A DNA stretch of 64,000 bases from Gammaproteobacteria bacterium (GCA_021773635.1 JAJFJV010000017.1:62001-126000); one strand, 5' to 3'; numbered from the stretch's first letter, positions 1 through 10,200 are shown. Made by a program: numbers and translations. The notes: a model not told the origin generated them from the letters alone.

Positions 1-773
1 CTAAAGACCCCGGCCTTGACCACCGCGACCGCATGCAGCAGCGCACTCACCGGTGTGGGCGCAACCATCGCCGCCGGCAACCAGCGGTGAAATGGCAGCA
101 GCGCCGCCTTGCCGATACCAAACATGTAAAGGGCCAGCAACACCCCCACCATGGGCCCGTGTACCGCACCAGCGAGAATTCCGCCGGCACGGAAATCAAG
201 CGTCCCCGCTGCCCACCAGGTCCAGAGGACTGCAAGCAGCAAAAAGGCGATGGAGGTGGTGAGCAGAATTCCGAGATAGGTGCGTCCACCCGCCTTCGCG
301 TCCTCGTTTCCCTTATGCACCACCAACGGATAGGTTGAGAGCGTCAGCGCTTCGTAGAACAAGAACAGGGTCAGCATATTGCCGGCAAAGGCAATTCCCA
401 TGGTGCTCGCGAGGGCAATGGCAAAACAGATATAGAAGCGGGTTTGCTTCTGCTCCTGGTTACCGCGCATATAACCGATGGAGTAGATGGAGTTGATGAT
501 CCACAGGAACGAGGCCACCAGCGCAAAGATCATGCCCAGCGGTTCCAGCAGGAAGGAGAGTTCCAGGCCCGGAAACAATTCGACGAGCAATTGCTCCGGC
601 CGCTCCCCCGCCAGCACCCCCGGAGTCAGGGTGGCAACACAAAGAAACAGTAAAGCAGCGCCCGTCAGAGTCACAGCTTCGCGCACGTTGGGCCAGCGCC
701 CTGTCAGGCTGATAAGCACTGCCGTCGCTGCAGGAATAGCCAGAGCCACAAGCATGGCAGTTGCCGCATTCAT
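1..773 (-). CDS. Second Mrp/NuoL-M-type ion-translocating subunit, cut by the left edge
   Basis: This is the N-terminal 257 residues of a multi-pass membrane protein of the proton-conducting NuoL/M/N-MrpA/D family. The frame stays open to base 1, so the 3' end lies outside the window. It begins ATG in an ATGA overlap with the stop of the preceding mrpD-like gene. Visible family features are long hydrophobic helices, the lysine-containing motif GIGKAALLPFHRWLPAAM and, at the very edge, PTPVSALLHAVAVVKAGVF, both typical of the ion-pumping core. As the last visible gene of the operon it is a second D/A-type pump subunit, probably replacing the N-terminal half of a classical MrpA. Whether it is closer to MrpA or MrpD cannot be told from this part. 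Confidence 0.85.
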   Translation of the reverse strand, partial: MNAATAMLVALAIPAATAVLISLTGRWPNVREAVTLTGAALLFLCVATLTPGVLAGERPEQLLVELFPGLELSFLLEPLGMIFALVASFLWIINSIYSIGYMRGNQEQKQTRFYICFAIALASTMGIAFAGNMLTLFLFYEALTLSTYPLVVHKGNEDAKAGGRTYLGILLTTSIAFLLLAVLWTWWAAGTLDFRAGGILAGAVHGPMVGVLLALYMFGIGKAALLPFHRWLPAAMVAPTPVSALLHAVAVVKAGVF

Positions 774-2248
774 GGGCCCGCTCCCAGCAACGAGGCCGCC
801 GCGCGGCTGGCAACGCCTACAGTCAGCGAGGTATCAAGGCCGAAATAGAAATTGGCGATGATCAATGACCAGGTGGGCAGCAAAATGGAAAGCGGTGCCT
901 CCGAGCGACCTGTGCCGGCGGGAGCAGGGCGCAGATAGGCAGCCTCCACCACCCGCCACACGTACACCACGGCCAGCAGGGAGGTAAACAGGATGAACAC
1001 TGCCAACGGCCACCAGCCGCGCTCCAGCACCGCCAGCACCAGATACCATTTGCTGACGAAGCCGACGCTTGAAGGCACGCCGATAAGGCTGAGACCACCC
1101 GCCACGAAGGCCGCCATGGTCCAGGGCATGCGATGTCCCAGGCCCTCCATATCCTCAAGGCGCGTGGAACCGATGCGGTAGAACACGCAGGCCATGGCCA
1201 TGAACAGGCCTGTCTTGATGAGGGCGTGATTGAACAGATGCAGGATGCTGGCGGTCAGGCTGGTCAACGACGCTAGGCTAATCCCCAGCACCATGTAGCC
1301 GATCTGGGCGATACTCGACCAGGCCAGCAGGCGCTTCACGTCCAATTGGAAGATGGCCACTACGGACGCACTGAGAATGCCCAGCAATGCCAGTGGCATC
1401 AGCACGTATTCCAGCGCCTGAATGCCGAAGGCGTAACCCGCGCCGAAAATCGTGAAGACAAAACGCAGCAGCAGATAGACCGACACCTTGGTGGAAGTGC
1501 CCGCGAGGAAAGCAGTGACCGGGGACGGTGCGCTGGCATAGGCACTGGGTAACCACAGGTGCAGCGGAAAGAGCGCCATCTTCAGGCCAACGCCCACGGT
1601 AAGAAAGGCAAAGGCAGCGGCCACGGTACGACTCTCCCACACCGCCGGCAGACGTGCCCCCATATCCGCCATATTGAGCGTGCCGGTCACCATGTAGATG
1701 AGACCGATGGCGATGACAATGAAGGTGGCACCAATGGTCCCCATAACGAGGTAGCGGAAGGAGGCCACCAGCGCTCGCCGCTCACCGCTAAGGGCAATCA
1801 GTGCATAGCTGGAAATGGAAGAGATCTCGAGAAACACGAAGACGTTGAAAGCGTCTCCGGTAATTGCGATGCCCAACAAGCCGGCAAGACACAGCAGCCA
1901 GCAGGTATAGAGCAGATCGACGCGGTCCCCTTCCACCTCACGCTCAATACTGGCACGGGCACCCGGCAATACCACCGAACTGATGGCGGAAACGATGAGC
2001 AGGACGAAGGCGTTGACCGTATCTACCCGGTACTCGATACCCCAGGGCGCTGCCCAGCCACCCAGCGCATAGGAAATATCCCCGTTTTCCAATACCTGGC
2101 CAAGCAGCAGGGCCGCGATGCCAAAACAGGCCCAGCTCACCAGCGTGGCAAAGCCCCAAGCCAGGCGGGGCCGACGCAACAGCACGCAGGCTGGCGCCGC
2201 CATCAAGGGCAGCACGACCTGAAGCACGGGAAGGTGTGCGGCGATCAT
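770..2248 (-). CDS. mrpD: Na+/H+ antiporter subunit D (MrpD/MnhD-like)
   Basis: A 492-residue integral membrane protein with about 14 predicted helices, belonging to the complex I-related MrpD family that forms the proton or sodium channel of multisubunit antiporters. Seen directly: the glutamate-bearing helix VFVFLEISSISSYALIALSG, the lysine helix KMALFPLHLWLPSAY followed by SPVTAFLAG, and a later lysine/histidine region around LHLFNHALIKTG. It overlaps mrpC upstream and the second pump subunit downstream by ATGA at both ends, so it is translationally coupled inside one operon. Length matches the usual 480-500 residues. Nothing is missing from the conserved core. Confidence 0.92.
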   Translation of the reverse strand: MIAAHLPVLQVVLPLMAAPACVLLRRPRLAWGFATLVSWACFGIAALLLGQVLENGDISYALGGWAAPWGIEYRVDTVNAFVLLIVSAISSVVLPGARASIEREVEGDRVDLLYTCWLLCLAGLLGIAITGDAFNVFVFLEISSISSYALIALSGERRALVASFRYLVMGTIGATFIVIAIGLIYMVTGTLNMADMGARLPAVWESRTVAAAFAFLTVGVGLKMALFPLHLWLPSAYASAPSPVTAFLAGTSTKVSVYLLLRFVFTIFGAGYAFGIQALEYVLMPLALLGILSASVVAIFQLDVKRLLAWSSIAQIGYMVLGISLASLTSLTASILHLFNHALIKTGLFMAMACVFYRIGSTRLEDMEGLGHRMPWTMAAFVAGGLSLIGVPSSVGFVSKWYLVLAVLERGWWPLAVFILFTSLLAVVYVWRVVEAAYLRPAPAGTGRSEAPLSILLPTWSLIIANFYFGLDTSLTVGVASRAAASLLGAGP

Positions 2249-2601
2249 GGGTCTTCTCTCTCTGCAGCCACGATCTCATCCTCTTCCATGGTCCCGTAGG
2301 CTGCGTAAATGCGCACCACCAGCGAAAGCCCTACCGCCGTGGTGGCCACACCCACCACGATGGCGGTGAGGATGAGCACATGCGGCAAGGGGTTCGAATA
2401 AACGCTCACCTGGTCCGAGAGAATGGGAGCACTGCCACCGATAATCTTGCCCATGGTGATGTAGAGCACGAATACCGAGGCCTGAAAGATATTCAGCCCG
2501 ATGATCTTCTTTACCAGATTGGGACTGGTAATCACGATATAGAAACCGGTCATCATCAGAGCGATGACCAGCCAGTAATTGTAGAGACCGAGCGCTTCCA
2601 T
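2245..2601 (-). CDS. mrpC: Na+/H+ antiporter subunit C (MrpC/NuoK-like)
   Basis: A 118-residue protein with three hydrophobic helices, homologous to NuoK and MrpC. The conserved stretch KKIIGLNIFQASVFVLYI followed by PLPHVLILTAIVVGVATTAVGLSL is characteristic of the family. In Mrp complexes this subunit is part of the membrane arm next to the pump subunits. The acidic tail (MEEDEIVAAE) is not needed for the assignment. It starts two bases after the mrpB stop and overlaps mrpD by ATGA. Confidence 0.92.
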   Translation of the reverse strand: MEALGLYNYWLVIALMMTGFYIVITSPNLVKKIIGLNIFQASVFVLYITMGKIIGGSAPILSDQVSVYSNPLPHVLILTAIVVGVATTAVGLSLVVRIYAAYGTMEEDEIVAAEREDP

Positions 2602-2603
2602 AC

Positions 2604-3011
2604 TCAGGACGTAAAGGCGTAGAACAGGCTGGTCATCACCGAAGCCACGGTAATGCCCACCCCCAGCTCGACAAAAAAGATGCCCCAGTGCTGACCGTGC
2701 AGCGGATCGTGGGCGAGTACACCGTAATCCAGATACTGGCCACCCATGAAGATGCCCAGCACGCCCACCCCGGCGTAGAGCAATACCCCCGAGGCCATGA
2801 ACACCCGCAAGGCACCCGGCGGGATCGCCGTCTGCAAATTATCAACGCCGTAGATCAGGCCATAAAGGATCAGACCCACCGCAAAGATTACTCCCGCCTG
2901 AAAACCACCCCCGGGGCCGAAATCACCGTGGAATTGCACATAGAGGGCAAACAGCAGAATCAGTGGCAACAGGATCTTGGCGACCACATGTAAAACGGTA
3001 TGGTGTCGCAT
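2604..3011 (-). CDS. mrpB: Na+/H+ antiporter subunit B (MrpB/MnhB domain)
   Basis: A 135-residue MnhB-domain membrane protein with four predicted helices. The signature FHGDFGPGGGFQAGVIFAVG is near-diagnostic for the MnhB family, and the C-terminal HWGIFFVELGVGITVASVM completes the domain. It lies two bases after the MrpA C-terminal-like gene and two bases before mrpC, in the usual order. In classical Mrp systems MrpB follows MrpA; here the MrpA C-terminal portion is a separate gene immediately upstream. Confidence 0.92.
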   Translation of the reverse strand: MRHHTVLHVVAKILLPLILLFALYVQFHGDFGPGGGFQAGVIFAVGLILYGLIYGVDNLQTAIPPGALRVFMASGVLLYAGVGVLGIFMGGQYLDYGVLAHDPLHGQHWGIFFVELGVGITVASVMTSLFYAFTS

Positions 3012-3013
3012 CG

Positions 3014-3571
3014 CTAGGCTTCCTCTTCCGCCGGTTTCGCCGCCTTGCGGCGCCTGCGGCCCAGCAGGGCGAGCACCCCGACGCCAGCGGTGAAGATCAC
3101 CACCGTCTCGCCCAGGGTGTCATAGCCACGGTAGCTGGCAAGCACCGAGGTCACCACGTTGGGCGGCCCGACTTCGCCCCGGGAGTCCTCAAGATAACGG
3201 GGAGCCACGTGCCTATGTATCGGCGCCGAGGCATCACCATAGGCCGGCATATCCGAGGTTCCATATATCAATACAGCGCCAGTGAGCAACACCAGCAGGA
3301 AGGGACCAAGGGCGAACACCGGTCGTGCTTTTTGTTCCCCGCAGGTAAGCGCCAGGGCGCCAAGGGCTAGAATAATGGAAATGCCGGCCCCTACCGAGGC
3401 CTCGGTAAAGGCCACATCCACCGCGTCCATGACCACGAACAGTGCCGCCGCCAGCAGGCTATAGATGCTGGTCAGCATGGCCGCGGCAAAGAGATTGCGC
3501 TGATACAGTACCCCGACAGCAATGATCAGCATTAACCCGAGGACTGCCTCGTCAATCAGAACCTCGATCAT
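3014..3571 (-). CDS. MrpA C-terminal-like subunit (DUF4040/MbhD plus MbhE-like)
   Basis: A membrane protein of about 185 residues that matches the C-terminal part of MrpA, which in some archaeal and bacterial complexes (MbhD/MbhE) is encoded separately. Evidence: an N-terminal DUF4040-like part with VAFTEASVGAGISIILALGA, and a C-terminal part ending SYRGYDTLGETVVIFTAGVGVLALL, the same ending as full-length MrpA. A longer reading frame reaches back to base 3634, but GGAGG lies five bases before the ATG chosen here, and the longer version would overlap mrpG much more. The gene overlaps the 3' end of mrpG by about 20 bases. It shows the operon is of the split-MrpA type. Confidence 0.88.
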   Translation of the reverse strand: MIEVLIDEAVLGLMLIIAVGVLYQRNLFAAAMLTSIYSLLAAALFVVMDAVDVAFTEASVGAGISIILALGALALTCGEQKARPVFALGPFLLVLLTGAVLIYGTSDMPAYGDASAPIHRHVAPRYLEDSRGEVGPPNVVTSVLASYRGYDTLGETVVIFTAGVGVLALLGRRRRKAAKPAEEEA

Positions 3572-3887
3572 CATCGCCTCCGGTTGCCAGTCGTGGCTTG
3601 TATCCACCGTGCAAGGCCGCCTTGGCCAACGCATGAGCCGCGGTGGGAGAAGTGAACATGATGAACAGCACGATGAGCAACAGTTTCACCGTCACCAGAC
3701 TGAACCCCGCCTGAAGCACAAATCCCGCTAACATCAGCTCTGCACCCATGGTGTCAATGATTCCCGCTGCGTGCAGACGGGTGAAAAAATCCGGCAAGCG
3801 CAGCAGGCCGATCCCCCCCACGATCAGAAAGAAGCCACCGCCCAGAATAAAAGCCCAGGAAAGCAGGTCGCGTGCCATTTCCAGCAT
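3552..3887 (-). CDS. mrpG: Na+/H+ antiporter subunit G (MrpG/PhaG)
   Basis: A 111-residue MnhG/PhaG-family membrane protein with three helices. The N-terminal half contains GIGLLRLPDFFTRLHAAGIID, the clearest motif of the family, and the C-terminal half has FTSPTAAHALAKAALHGG, also typical. The hydrophilic end rich in Gly and Asp (GGDDDRGSD) is unremarkable. Start and stop are shared with neighbours: its ATG overlaps the mrpF stop (TGATG), and its 3' end overlaps the next gene. Role: small membrane subunit needed for assembly of the antiporter. Confidence 0.92.
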   Translation of the reverse strand: MLEMARDLLSWAFILGGGFFLIVGGIGLLRLPDFFTRLHAAGIIDTMGAELMLAGFVLQAGFSLVTVKLLLIVLFIMFTSPTAAHALAKAALHGGYKPRLATGGDDDRGSD

Positions 3888-4177
3888 CAGCCCTGATCCT
3901 CGTCCAGCCGCGCCCGCTTTCCAGGCCCCAGATCTCCGTATTCAAAGAATTTGAGCACCGCGATGATGCCGATGAAGTTGATCAACGCATAGACCAGTGC
4001 GATATCAAGAAACTCGGGGCGCTCCATCAGAAAACCATGGGCCGCAATGAGGAGTACCGTGAGAGTCCCGAAGCTGTTTATGGCGAGAATACAGTCCCAC
4101 ACCGTAGGTCCGAGCAGCGCCCGGGCGAGGATCAGGAGCATGGTGACAATGATGGCGAGGATGGCGGCGGCAAACAC
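3887..4177 (-). CDS. mrpF: Na+/H+ antiporter subunit F (MrpF)
   Basis: A 96-residue three-helix protein of the MrpF/PhaF family. It contains ARALLGPTVWDCILAINSFG and the late segment ERPEFLDIALVYALINFIGI, both conserved positions for this subunit. In E. coli-type nomenclature it is a small accessory membrane subunit of the multisubunit Na+/H+ antiporter. It lies four bases after mrpE and its stop overlaps the start of mrpG, so expression is coupled. Confidence 0.92.
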   Translation of the reverse strand: MFAAAILAIIVTMLLILARALLGPTVWDCILAINSFGTLTVLLIAAHGFLMERPEFLDIALVYALINFIGIIAVLKFFEYGDLGPGKRARLDEDQG

Positions 4178-4181
4178 GAGG

Positions 4182-4655
4182 CTACAGATCCAGGGCCGTT
4201 ACTTTCCGGTCCATTTCGCCGCTTCGAACCCCGTCCGCAGCCTCCCGGTTCAGGGCATGGACTTCAACCTCATCACCCTCCAGATCGATGGCAACCGTGC
4301 CCGGCGTGAGGGTAATGGAATTGGCGTAGGCCACCCTGCCCACCTCGCTTCCCTGGGTGACAGGACTCCAAAAAACTTCCGGGCTGATGGGCAGACGAGG
4401 GTCAAGTATACGCCGGGTAACATCCAGGTTAGCCTTGACGATCTCCATTCCCAGCCACGCCCAATAACCGAACAGGCGAAATACGTGCATGTGCAGGCTA
4501 CGCCCTTCATGGTCCGCCACATCCATGCGACGGGCGATATAGACGACGAGACACGTGGAAAGCAATCCGAGACTCAGCAGGAATATCTCGAAATAGCCGG
4601 ACAGCAATAGCCACAGCGAGAAAGAAGCGAGCCCAAGATAGATGGCGTGAAGCAA
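4182..4655 (-). CDS. mrpE: Na+/H+ antiporter subunit E (MrpE), first gene of the operon
   Basis: A 157-residue MrpE-family protein: two N-terminal helices, then a soluble part with the conserved NSITLTPGTVAIDLEGDEVEVHAL core. The predicted start is TTG, seven bases after a GGAG ribosome-binding site; no ATG is better placed. It is the promoter-proximal gene of the eight-gene antiporter operon, with a 5' leader of about 135 bases from the promoter proposed at 4796-4823. The order E-F-G-(A C-term)-B-C-D-D' differs from the classical A-B-C-D-E-F-G order and matches the arrangement known for Mbh/Mbs-like and some proteobacterial Mrp loci. Confidence 0.9.
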   Translation of the reverse strand: MLHAIYLGLASFSLWLLLSGYFEIFLLSLGLLSTCLVVYIARRMDVADHEGRSLHMHVFRLFGYWAWLGMEIVKANLDVTRRILDPRLPISPEVFWSPVTQGSEVGRVAYANSITLTPGTVAIDLEGDEVEVHALNREAADGVRSGEMDRKVTALDL

Positions 4656-4795
4656 ACCCTGTCTCCGTTTATCCGTTAATCACCACCTCTCCGGCAATAA
4701 TAAAGCCGTGCTTCCGGGGTGTTTAAACCCAGAAGATCCGGGGACATGGTGAAATATCCGGGAATGCGGGAACCGCGAGTTCCAAGGAAGGCAGT

Positions 4796-4823
4796 ATCAT
4801 AGCGGCTCGACGTTTTCAGTCAA
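4796..4823 (-). promoter_or_regulatory. Sigma70-like promoter of the mrp operon
   Basis: On the minus strand TTGACT (-35) and TATGAT (-10) are separated by 16 bases, about 135 bases before mrpE and only about 20 bases after the relA stop. The match to consensus is good (5 of 6 at each box). The position explains how the antiporter operon could be expressed independently of relA, although readthrough from relA is possible because no terminator is visible between them. Confidence 0.6.
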
Positions 4824-4842
4824 CCGGTTCGCGACAATCACC

Positions 4843-7032
4843 TCAGCTGGAACGCCTCGCCTCGATCACATTGGGTAACTGATTCAAGCGATCGAGGATC
4901 CGGCTCAGCTGCGCCAAATCCTGCACCTGGAGAGTCAGGCGCATGGCCACCGTATGGGTGCGTGGCTCGGTCAGAGTGTTCATTGCGCTGATGTCGATAC
5001 GATCATTGGCGAGCACGGTACTCACATCGTGCAGCAGACGCTTGCGATCCCAGGCGCGAAGCTGCACATCCACCCGGTAACCGCCTTCCCCGGCACCGCT
5101 CCATTCGACGTCTATAAGACGCTCCTGATCGTCTTCCCCGAGACGCAGAACATTACCGCAGTCACGACGGTGGACGGTCACGCCACGGCCGCGGGTGATA
5201 TAGCCAATGATGGGCTCGGGGGGCACCGGCTTGCAGCAGCGGGCGATCTGGGTCAGCAGGCTACCCACACCCTCCACCTGAACGTCATCCTTGCCAGGCT
5301 GCGTGGCCCGCAGATGAAGTCCGCCATCATCGTCCCGGGGCAGCGCATCCTGGAGTGCCCCGGCAATCAGACCCGGAGTGATATCGCCGTGACCGATAGC
5401 GGCGTGGAAATCCTCCACGGATACCAGATTGAAGTGCTTCAAAAGAGCCGTGGCTTCCAGCTCACGCGCCCCGAGACGCCGGCGTTCGCGTTCGAATATC
5501 TCCCGTCCGGCGGTGATGTTACGTTCCCGGTCCTGCTCCTTGAACCAATGGCGCACCTTGGCCCGGGCGCGGGCCGAATTCAGGTAACCCATGTGGGGAT
5601 TGAGCCAGTCACGGCTGGGACCACCGCGTGCGGTAGTGAGAATCTCGACCTGTTCTCCGCTTTTCAACGCCCGGTGGAGGGAAACCATGGCACCATCCAC
5701 CCGTGCGCCCCGGCACCGATGCCCCACCTCGGTGTGCACGTGGTAAGCGAAATCCAGCGCTGTCGCGCCCGCCGGGAGATCGATTACCCGACCTTGCGGA
5801 GTCATCACGTAGACACGATCCTCCAGCACCTCTGCCTTGAAGGTGTCGATAAAATGAGCAGCTTCCCGGTCCTCACCCTTCCACTCAAGGATTCGGCGCA
5901 ACCACGCAACCTTGTCATCCAGCGCGCGATCCGCACCGCCACCCTCCTTGTAACGCCAGTGCGCCGCCACTCCGCGCTCGGCATGTTGATGCATCTCGTG
6001 GCTGCGAATCTGGATCTCAAGGGTCTTGCCCGCCGGCCCCATAACCGCGGTGTGCAACGAGCGATAGTTATTTTCCTTGGGCTTGGCGATATAGTCGTCA
6101 AATTCACCGGGGATGTGAGGCCACAGGGCATGTACCACGCCGAGGGCGGCGTAGCAGCTGGCCAGGTCGTCGGTGAGTACCCGTACCGCGCGCACATCAG
6201 AGAGCTGGGAGAAGCTTCGCCCCTTCTGGCGCATCTTTCGCCAGATACTGTAGATATGCTTGGCTCGACCGCTGAGCTCGACCGTCAAACCGGCCGCCTC
6301 AAAAGTGGACTGAAGCGTCTCTACCACCCCGGCAATATAGCGTTCCCGATCGGCTCGCTTCTCTGCCAGCAAGGCGGCAATTTCCGCATAGGTCGCGGGC
6401 TCCAGGAAACGCAAGGCGAAATCTTCCAGTTCCCACTTGAGCCGCCACACTCCCAGCCGGCCCGCCAGTGGTGCGTGAATCTCCAGGGTTTCCCGGCCGG
6501 CAAGCCGGCGCACCTCTGCGCTGGCTCCACGCAACCAGCGCAAGGCCTGGAGTTGCTCCGCGAGCGTGATGATCACCACCCGCACGTCCTCAACGATAGC
6601 GAGCAGCAGCTTGCGCAGTGCCTGCGCCTGCCCCGGCTCACCACGATTTTCCGGTGACTGCCCAAAACGCCTATACCTCGATATCCCTTCCAGGCGCAGC
6701 GCTCCCTCCACCAGCGTGGCAATGACCGGATCCCAGTGGGAACCAATCCGGGTACGCGACAGTCCCAAACCCCGTACACCGAGGTGCAAAATCGCCGCAC
6801 ACAAGGTCTGCTGATCCATCTCCAGCTCGTGAAGTATGCTGGCCACGGCGAGTATGTCTTCGGCAAGGCCTTGCACCACTTCTGGTGGATGCTCATCGGC
6901 CTCGGAAAACGCCATTTTCCAGGCGCGCCGAAGCTCGGCCCGGTCGGCTGGCTTGCGGTCGGTGGCAAGTACGGCGTCGAGCCGTGCTATCGTTGCCGGA
7001 CTTCCGGCCCATGCGTTGTCGAAAACCGCCAT
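4843..7032 (-). CDS. relA: GTP pyrophosphokinase, monofunctional RelA type
   Basis: A (p)ppGpp synthetase of about 729 residues: degenerate HD region, synthetase domain, TGS, and C-terminal ACT domain. The synthetase substrate loop reads GEFDDYIAKPKENNYRSLHT, the EXDD form of monofunctional RelA rather than the RXKD form of bifunctional SpoT/Rel. The HD hydrolase residues are absent (the region reads AAILHLGVRGLG, with no HD or ED pairs), so it should only make the alarmone, from GTP/GDP and ATP on stalled ribosomes. The TGS domain (RVYVMTPQGRVIDLPAGATALDFAY) is intact. The frame extends upstream to base 7152, but family alignment and E. coli RelA length favour the internal ATG at MAVFDNAW. 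Confidence 0.92.
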   Translation of the reverse strand: MAVFDNAWAGSPATIARLDAVLATDRKPADRAELRRAWKMAFSEADEHPPEVVQGLAEDILAVASILHELEMDQQTLCAAILHLGVRGLGLSRTRIGSHWDPVIATLVEGALRLEGISRYRRFGQSPENRGEPGQAQALRKLLLAIVEDVRVVIITLAEQLQALRWLRGASAEVRRLAGRETLEIHAPLAGRLGVWRLKWELEDFALRFLEPATYAEIAALLAEKRADRERYIAGVVETLQSTFEAAGLTVELSGRAKHIYSIWRKMRQKGRSFSQLSDVRAVRVLTDDLASCYAALGVVHALWPHIPGEFDDYIAKPKENNYRSLHTAVMGPAGKTLEIQIRSHEMHQHAERGVAAHWRYKEGGGADRALDDKVAWLRRILEWKGEDREAAHFIDTFKAEVLEDRVYVMTPQGRVIDLPAGATALDFAYHVHTEVGHRCRGARVDGAMVSLHRALKSGEQVEILTTARGGPSRDWLNPHMGYLNSARARAKVRHWFKEQDRERNITAGREIFERERRRLGARELEATALLKHFNLVSVEDFHAAIGHGDITPGLIAGALQDALPRDDDGGLHLRATQPGKDDVQVEGVGSLLTQIARCCKPVPPEPIIGYITRGRGVTVHRRDCGNVLRLGEDDQERLIDVEWSGAGEGGYRVDVQLRAWDRKRLLHDVSTVLANDRIDISAMNTLTEPRTHTVAMRLTLQVQDLAQLSRILDRLNQLPNVIEARRSS

Positions 7033-7204
7033 AATCTCTACACTCTGATGCGCAATACACACAGGGTCCACCGCGCCGCTTCCCACCCCTAAATATCCAA
7101 GAAACCGTACATGTCCGCCAAACTTCGGGTCAATGATTACCGGGGATTCCATCGCCCCCCCTGGAAAGCACCCGCTTTACCACCGCTCGCCGCCGGATGA
7201 TCGC

Positions 7205-10200
7205 ATGATCCGACGCTGTCGCATCCTGCTGACCAGGCTCATGGAACTCCTCATGGTCTGCATCGCCCTCGTTGCCATCAGTCTGGTGGGTGCCCGCCTG
7301 CTGCTCCCGGATCTCACCAGTTTCCGGCCCGATATTGAATCTGCCATCAGCGGACTGCTGGCACAGGATGTATCCATTGGTACGCTGAATGCCCATTGGC
7401 GCGGCTGGACACCGGTTATCGAACTGGCGGACGTCAGGCTGACACAGGGTCAGACTGAAAGTGCAGCACGCTTTACCCACGCCCGCGTGGAGCTCAATTT
7501 ATTTCAAACCCTTCAGCGTGGTGAGCCAGTGCTCAACACGCTGAGTGTCGGCGGCGCCTCGATTACCGTGGTCCGTGGCAGCGACCGGCGCATCCGCATC
7601 CAGGGCCTGGGCACCCAAGGTGGCGGCACGGTACAAAAAAATGGTGAGGCCCTGGTGTCCTTCCTGCTCAACCAGCCCTTCCTTGGTCTGGAATCTGCGG
7701 ACATTATCTGGCACGACCAATTGCGCAAACGCGCGCCCCTGCGCCTGCGCCAGGTCCAGATTCGGGTGCGCAACCAGGGATCCCGACATCGTGCCGAGCT
7801 CTCCTTTCGCCTGCCGGGAAAAAAGGACGCCCAGGCGCGCCTGATCCTCGATCTCAAGGGAACGCCCGAGAGTGGCGAATGGGCGGGAAACTTCTATGGC
7901 CAGGGAACACAACTGGATCTTGGCCGTTGGCCAGCCGCGATACGCCTTGGCAACATCGTACCCACGGGCGGGATCGCTGATTTTGAACTCTGGGGCAAAC
8001 TGAAAGCAGGCGCCTTGCTTGAGCTCAACGGCGAATATGGAGTGGATAATCTCCATCTGGACAATCAGGGCCGCACCCTGAAAATCCACCGCAGCAGTGC
8101 CCAACTCAGTTACCGGGGTATCGGCGGCGGCAGTGGACTGGCGCTGGACAACTTCCACATCGCCACTACCGATATCACGCCACCACCCACCCGTATCGAG
8201 CTCATCTGGACGGAGCCGGAACCCGATGGACGACCCATGCTGCGAGCGCAGGCCGGTGCCATCCAGCTGCCGACCTTGCTACAAATCCTGCCACCCCTGT
8301 TGCCCGCGGGCATTCACCTGCCGGACGCGCTGCTTGATGCCCGCCCACAGGGGGAATTACGCACCCTGAGGCTGGAAACGCGCGCCGGGGGCGGCTATGC
8401 CTTTGCGGGAACAATTAGCCAGCTTCACACCCGGGCGACCGGAAAAATTCCGGGCATTAGTGGCCTGAACGGCACCCTGATTGGTAACGACAGTGGCGGT
8501 ACCCTGCAACTGACCACGGGGGCGCTGAGCGCCGATCTCCCACTCCTCTATCCCACCCCTCTGACCTTCCAAAGCCTGAACGGCAATATCAACTGGGAAA
8601 CATCCGCGCAGGGATGGCGGATTAACGCCGACGACCTGCGCCTGACAGAGGCTGACTTTAAAGCCCGACTGCGTGCCAGCCTCCTCATGGAAACCGGTGC
8701 CGCGGCCCCTCTGCTAGATCTGCAAGTGCGTCTTCAGGGGGGAAATGAAAAGACGGCAAAACGCTACATCCCGTCCCGTCTTCTTTCGCCTAAACTCAAC
8801 AACTGGCTGGACCGCGCCATCCATGCCGGGCGTGTGGAGAGCGCGGATCTGCTCTACCGAGGCCGAACCGCAGATTTCCCCTTTCGCGAACACCAGGGGC
8901 ACTTTGAAACCCGCGCACAAGTACACGACGGGGTACTCCGCTATCTTCCGGGCTGGCCGGAAATAGCGGACGGGAAAGTGACGTTGCTATTTGAAGACGC
9001 CAGCATGGACATTACCGGCAGCCATGGCCGGGTCTTCGACTCGGAACTCTCTGGCGTTCAGGTCCGCATTCCTGATATCTGGTCAAATCAGCCACAGCTG
9101 CAAGTCAATGGCGAGGCACGTGGTGCGGGTAGTGATGGCCTGCGCTTTCTGCGTGAAAGCCCGCTGCAATCACACTTTCAACGCCTGCTGGCAGACCTGG
9201 AGAGTACCGGCAATATTCACCTTGGCCTCAGACTCGATATTCCGCTTGCGTCGGAAAGCGAAGAACCGCGGGTTGCTGGCACCATCGATCTGAAAAACCA
9301 TGCCATCACCAGCCACCGGCTCGGCATGCGTCTTGACGCCCTCAACGGTCAACTCGAATTTGACGAAAACGGCTTGCAAGCCGATGAATTGAGTGCCCTC
9401 TATCTGGAAGCACCGATAACGGCCTCCATAGACACTCAGAGTGATGGAGCTCGGGCTACGGTACTGCACCTGCGGGGACAAGCCGAACCCGACTTTCTGG
9501 GTCGACTGTTCACTGGACTCAAACTGGATGCCAGCACCGTGCTGGATCGGATTGAGGGCCGCGCCGACTGGAAGGCGAGCCTGACGCTGCCCATAGGTGC
9601 TTCCCCGGATGAAGCAGCAGACTCCCGGCTCCGGGTCGAGTCGGACCTGCAAGGCCTCGCGATAAATCTGCCACAACCCCTGAGAAAAGATAAAGACACG
9701 GCAGTTGCTTCCTCACTCAAGCTGCAACTTTCCGAAACCGCATCACAACTGGGCTTTCACTATGGCAGCCAACTCCAGGGACTGCTTTCGCTGCGCCGTG
9801 ATGACAAGGGCACGCAGCTGGAACGCGGCAGTATCGTGCTCAACGGTGGTGAAGCGAGCCTGCCAGACAGCAAGGGGCTGAAACTCAGGGGCGTCTTCAG
9901 GCGTCTGGTGGTTGGTGAATGGCTAAATCTCTTTGCCGCCACAAATAGCACGGGAACGACAGATGCCCCGGCCTTTTTCGAGCAACTCCAGGCTACCAGC
10001 CTGCATGCCGACAGCCTGGAATTGGGGGGCAGGAGTTTTCAGGATCAGGAAATCGAATTCAGGCCGGAGAGTAGTGGTGGCTGGCGCGCACGCGTGGACG
10101 GCCCCACCCTGGCGGGCGATGTGTTGTTGCCGGCTGCCGGAAGCCCGGCCCCGCTGAAGATACGCCTTGATCGTCTGGCGCTATCCCCAACCGTGGGCAG

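Noticed and set aside
4954-6657. 567-codon open frame antisense to relA
   Set aside because: Product has no family signs and the relA frame explains the codon pattern; a shadow of GC-rich coding DNA.
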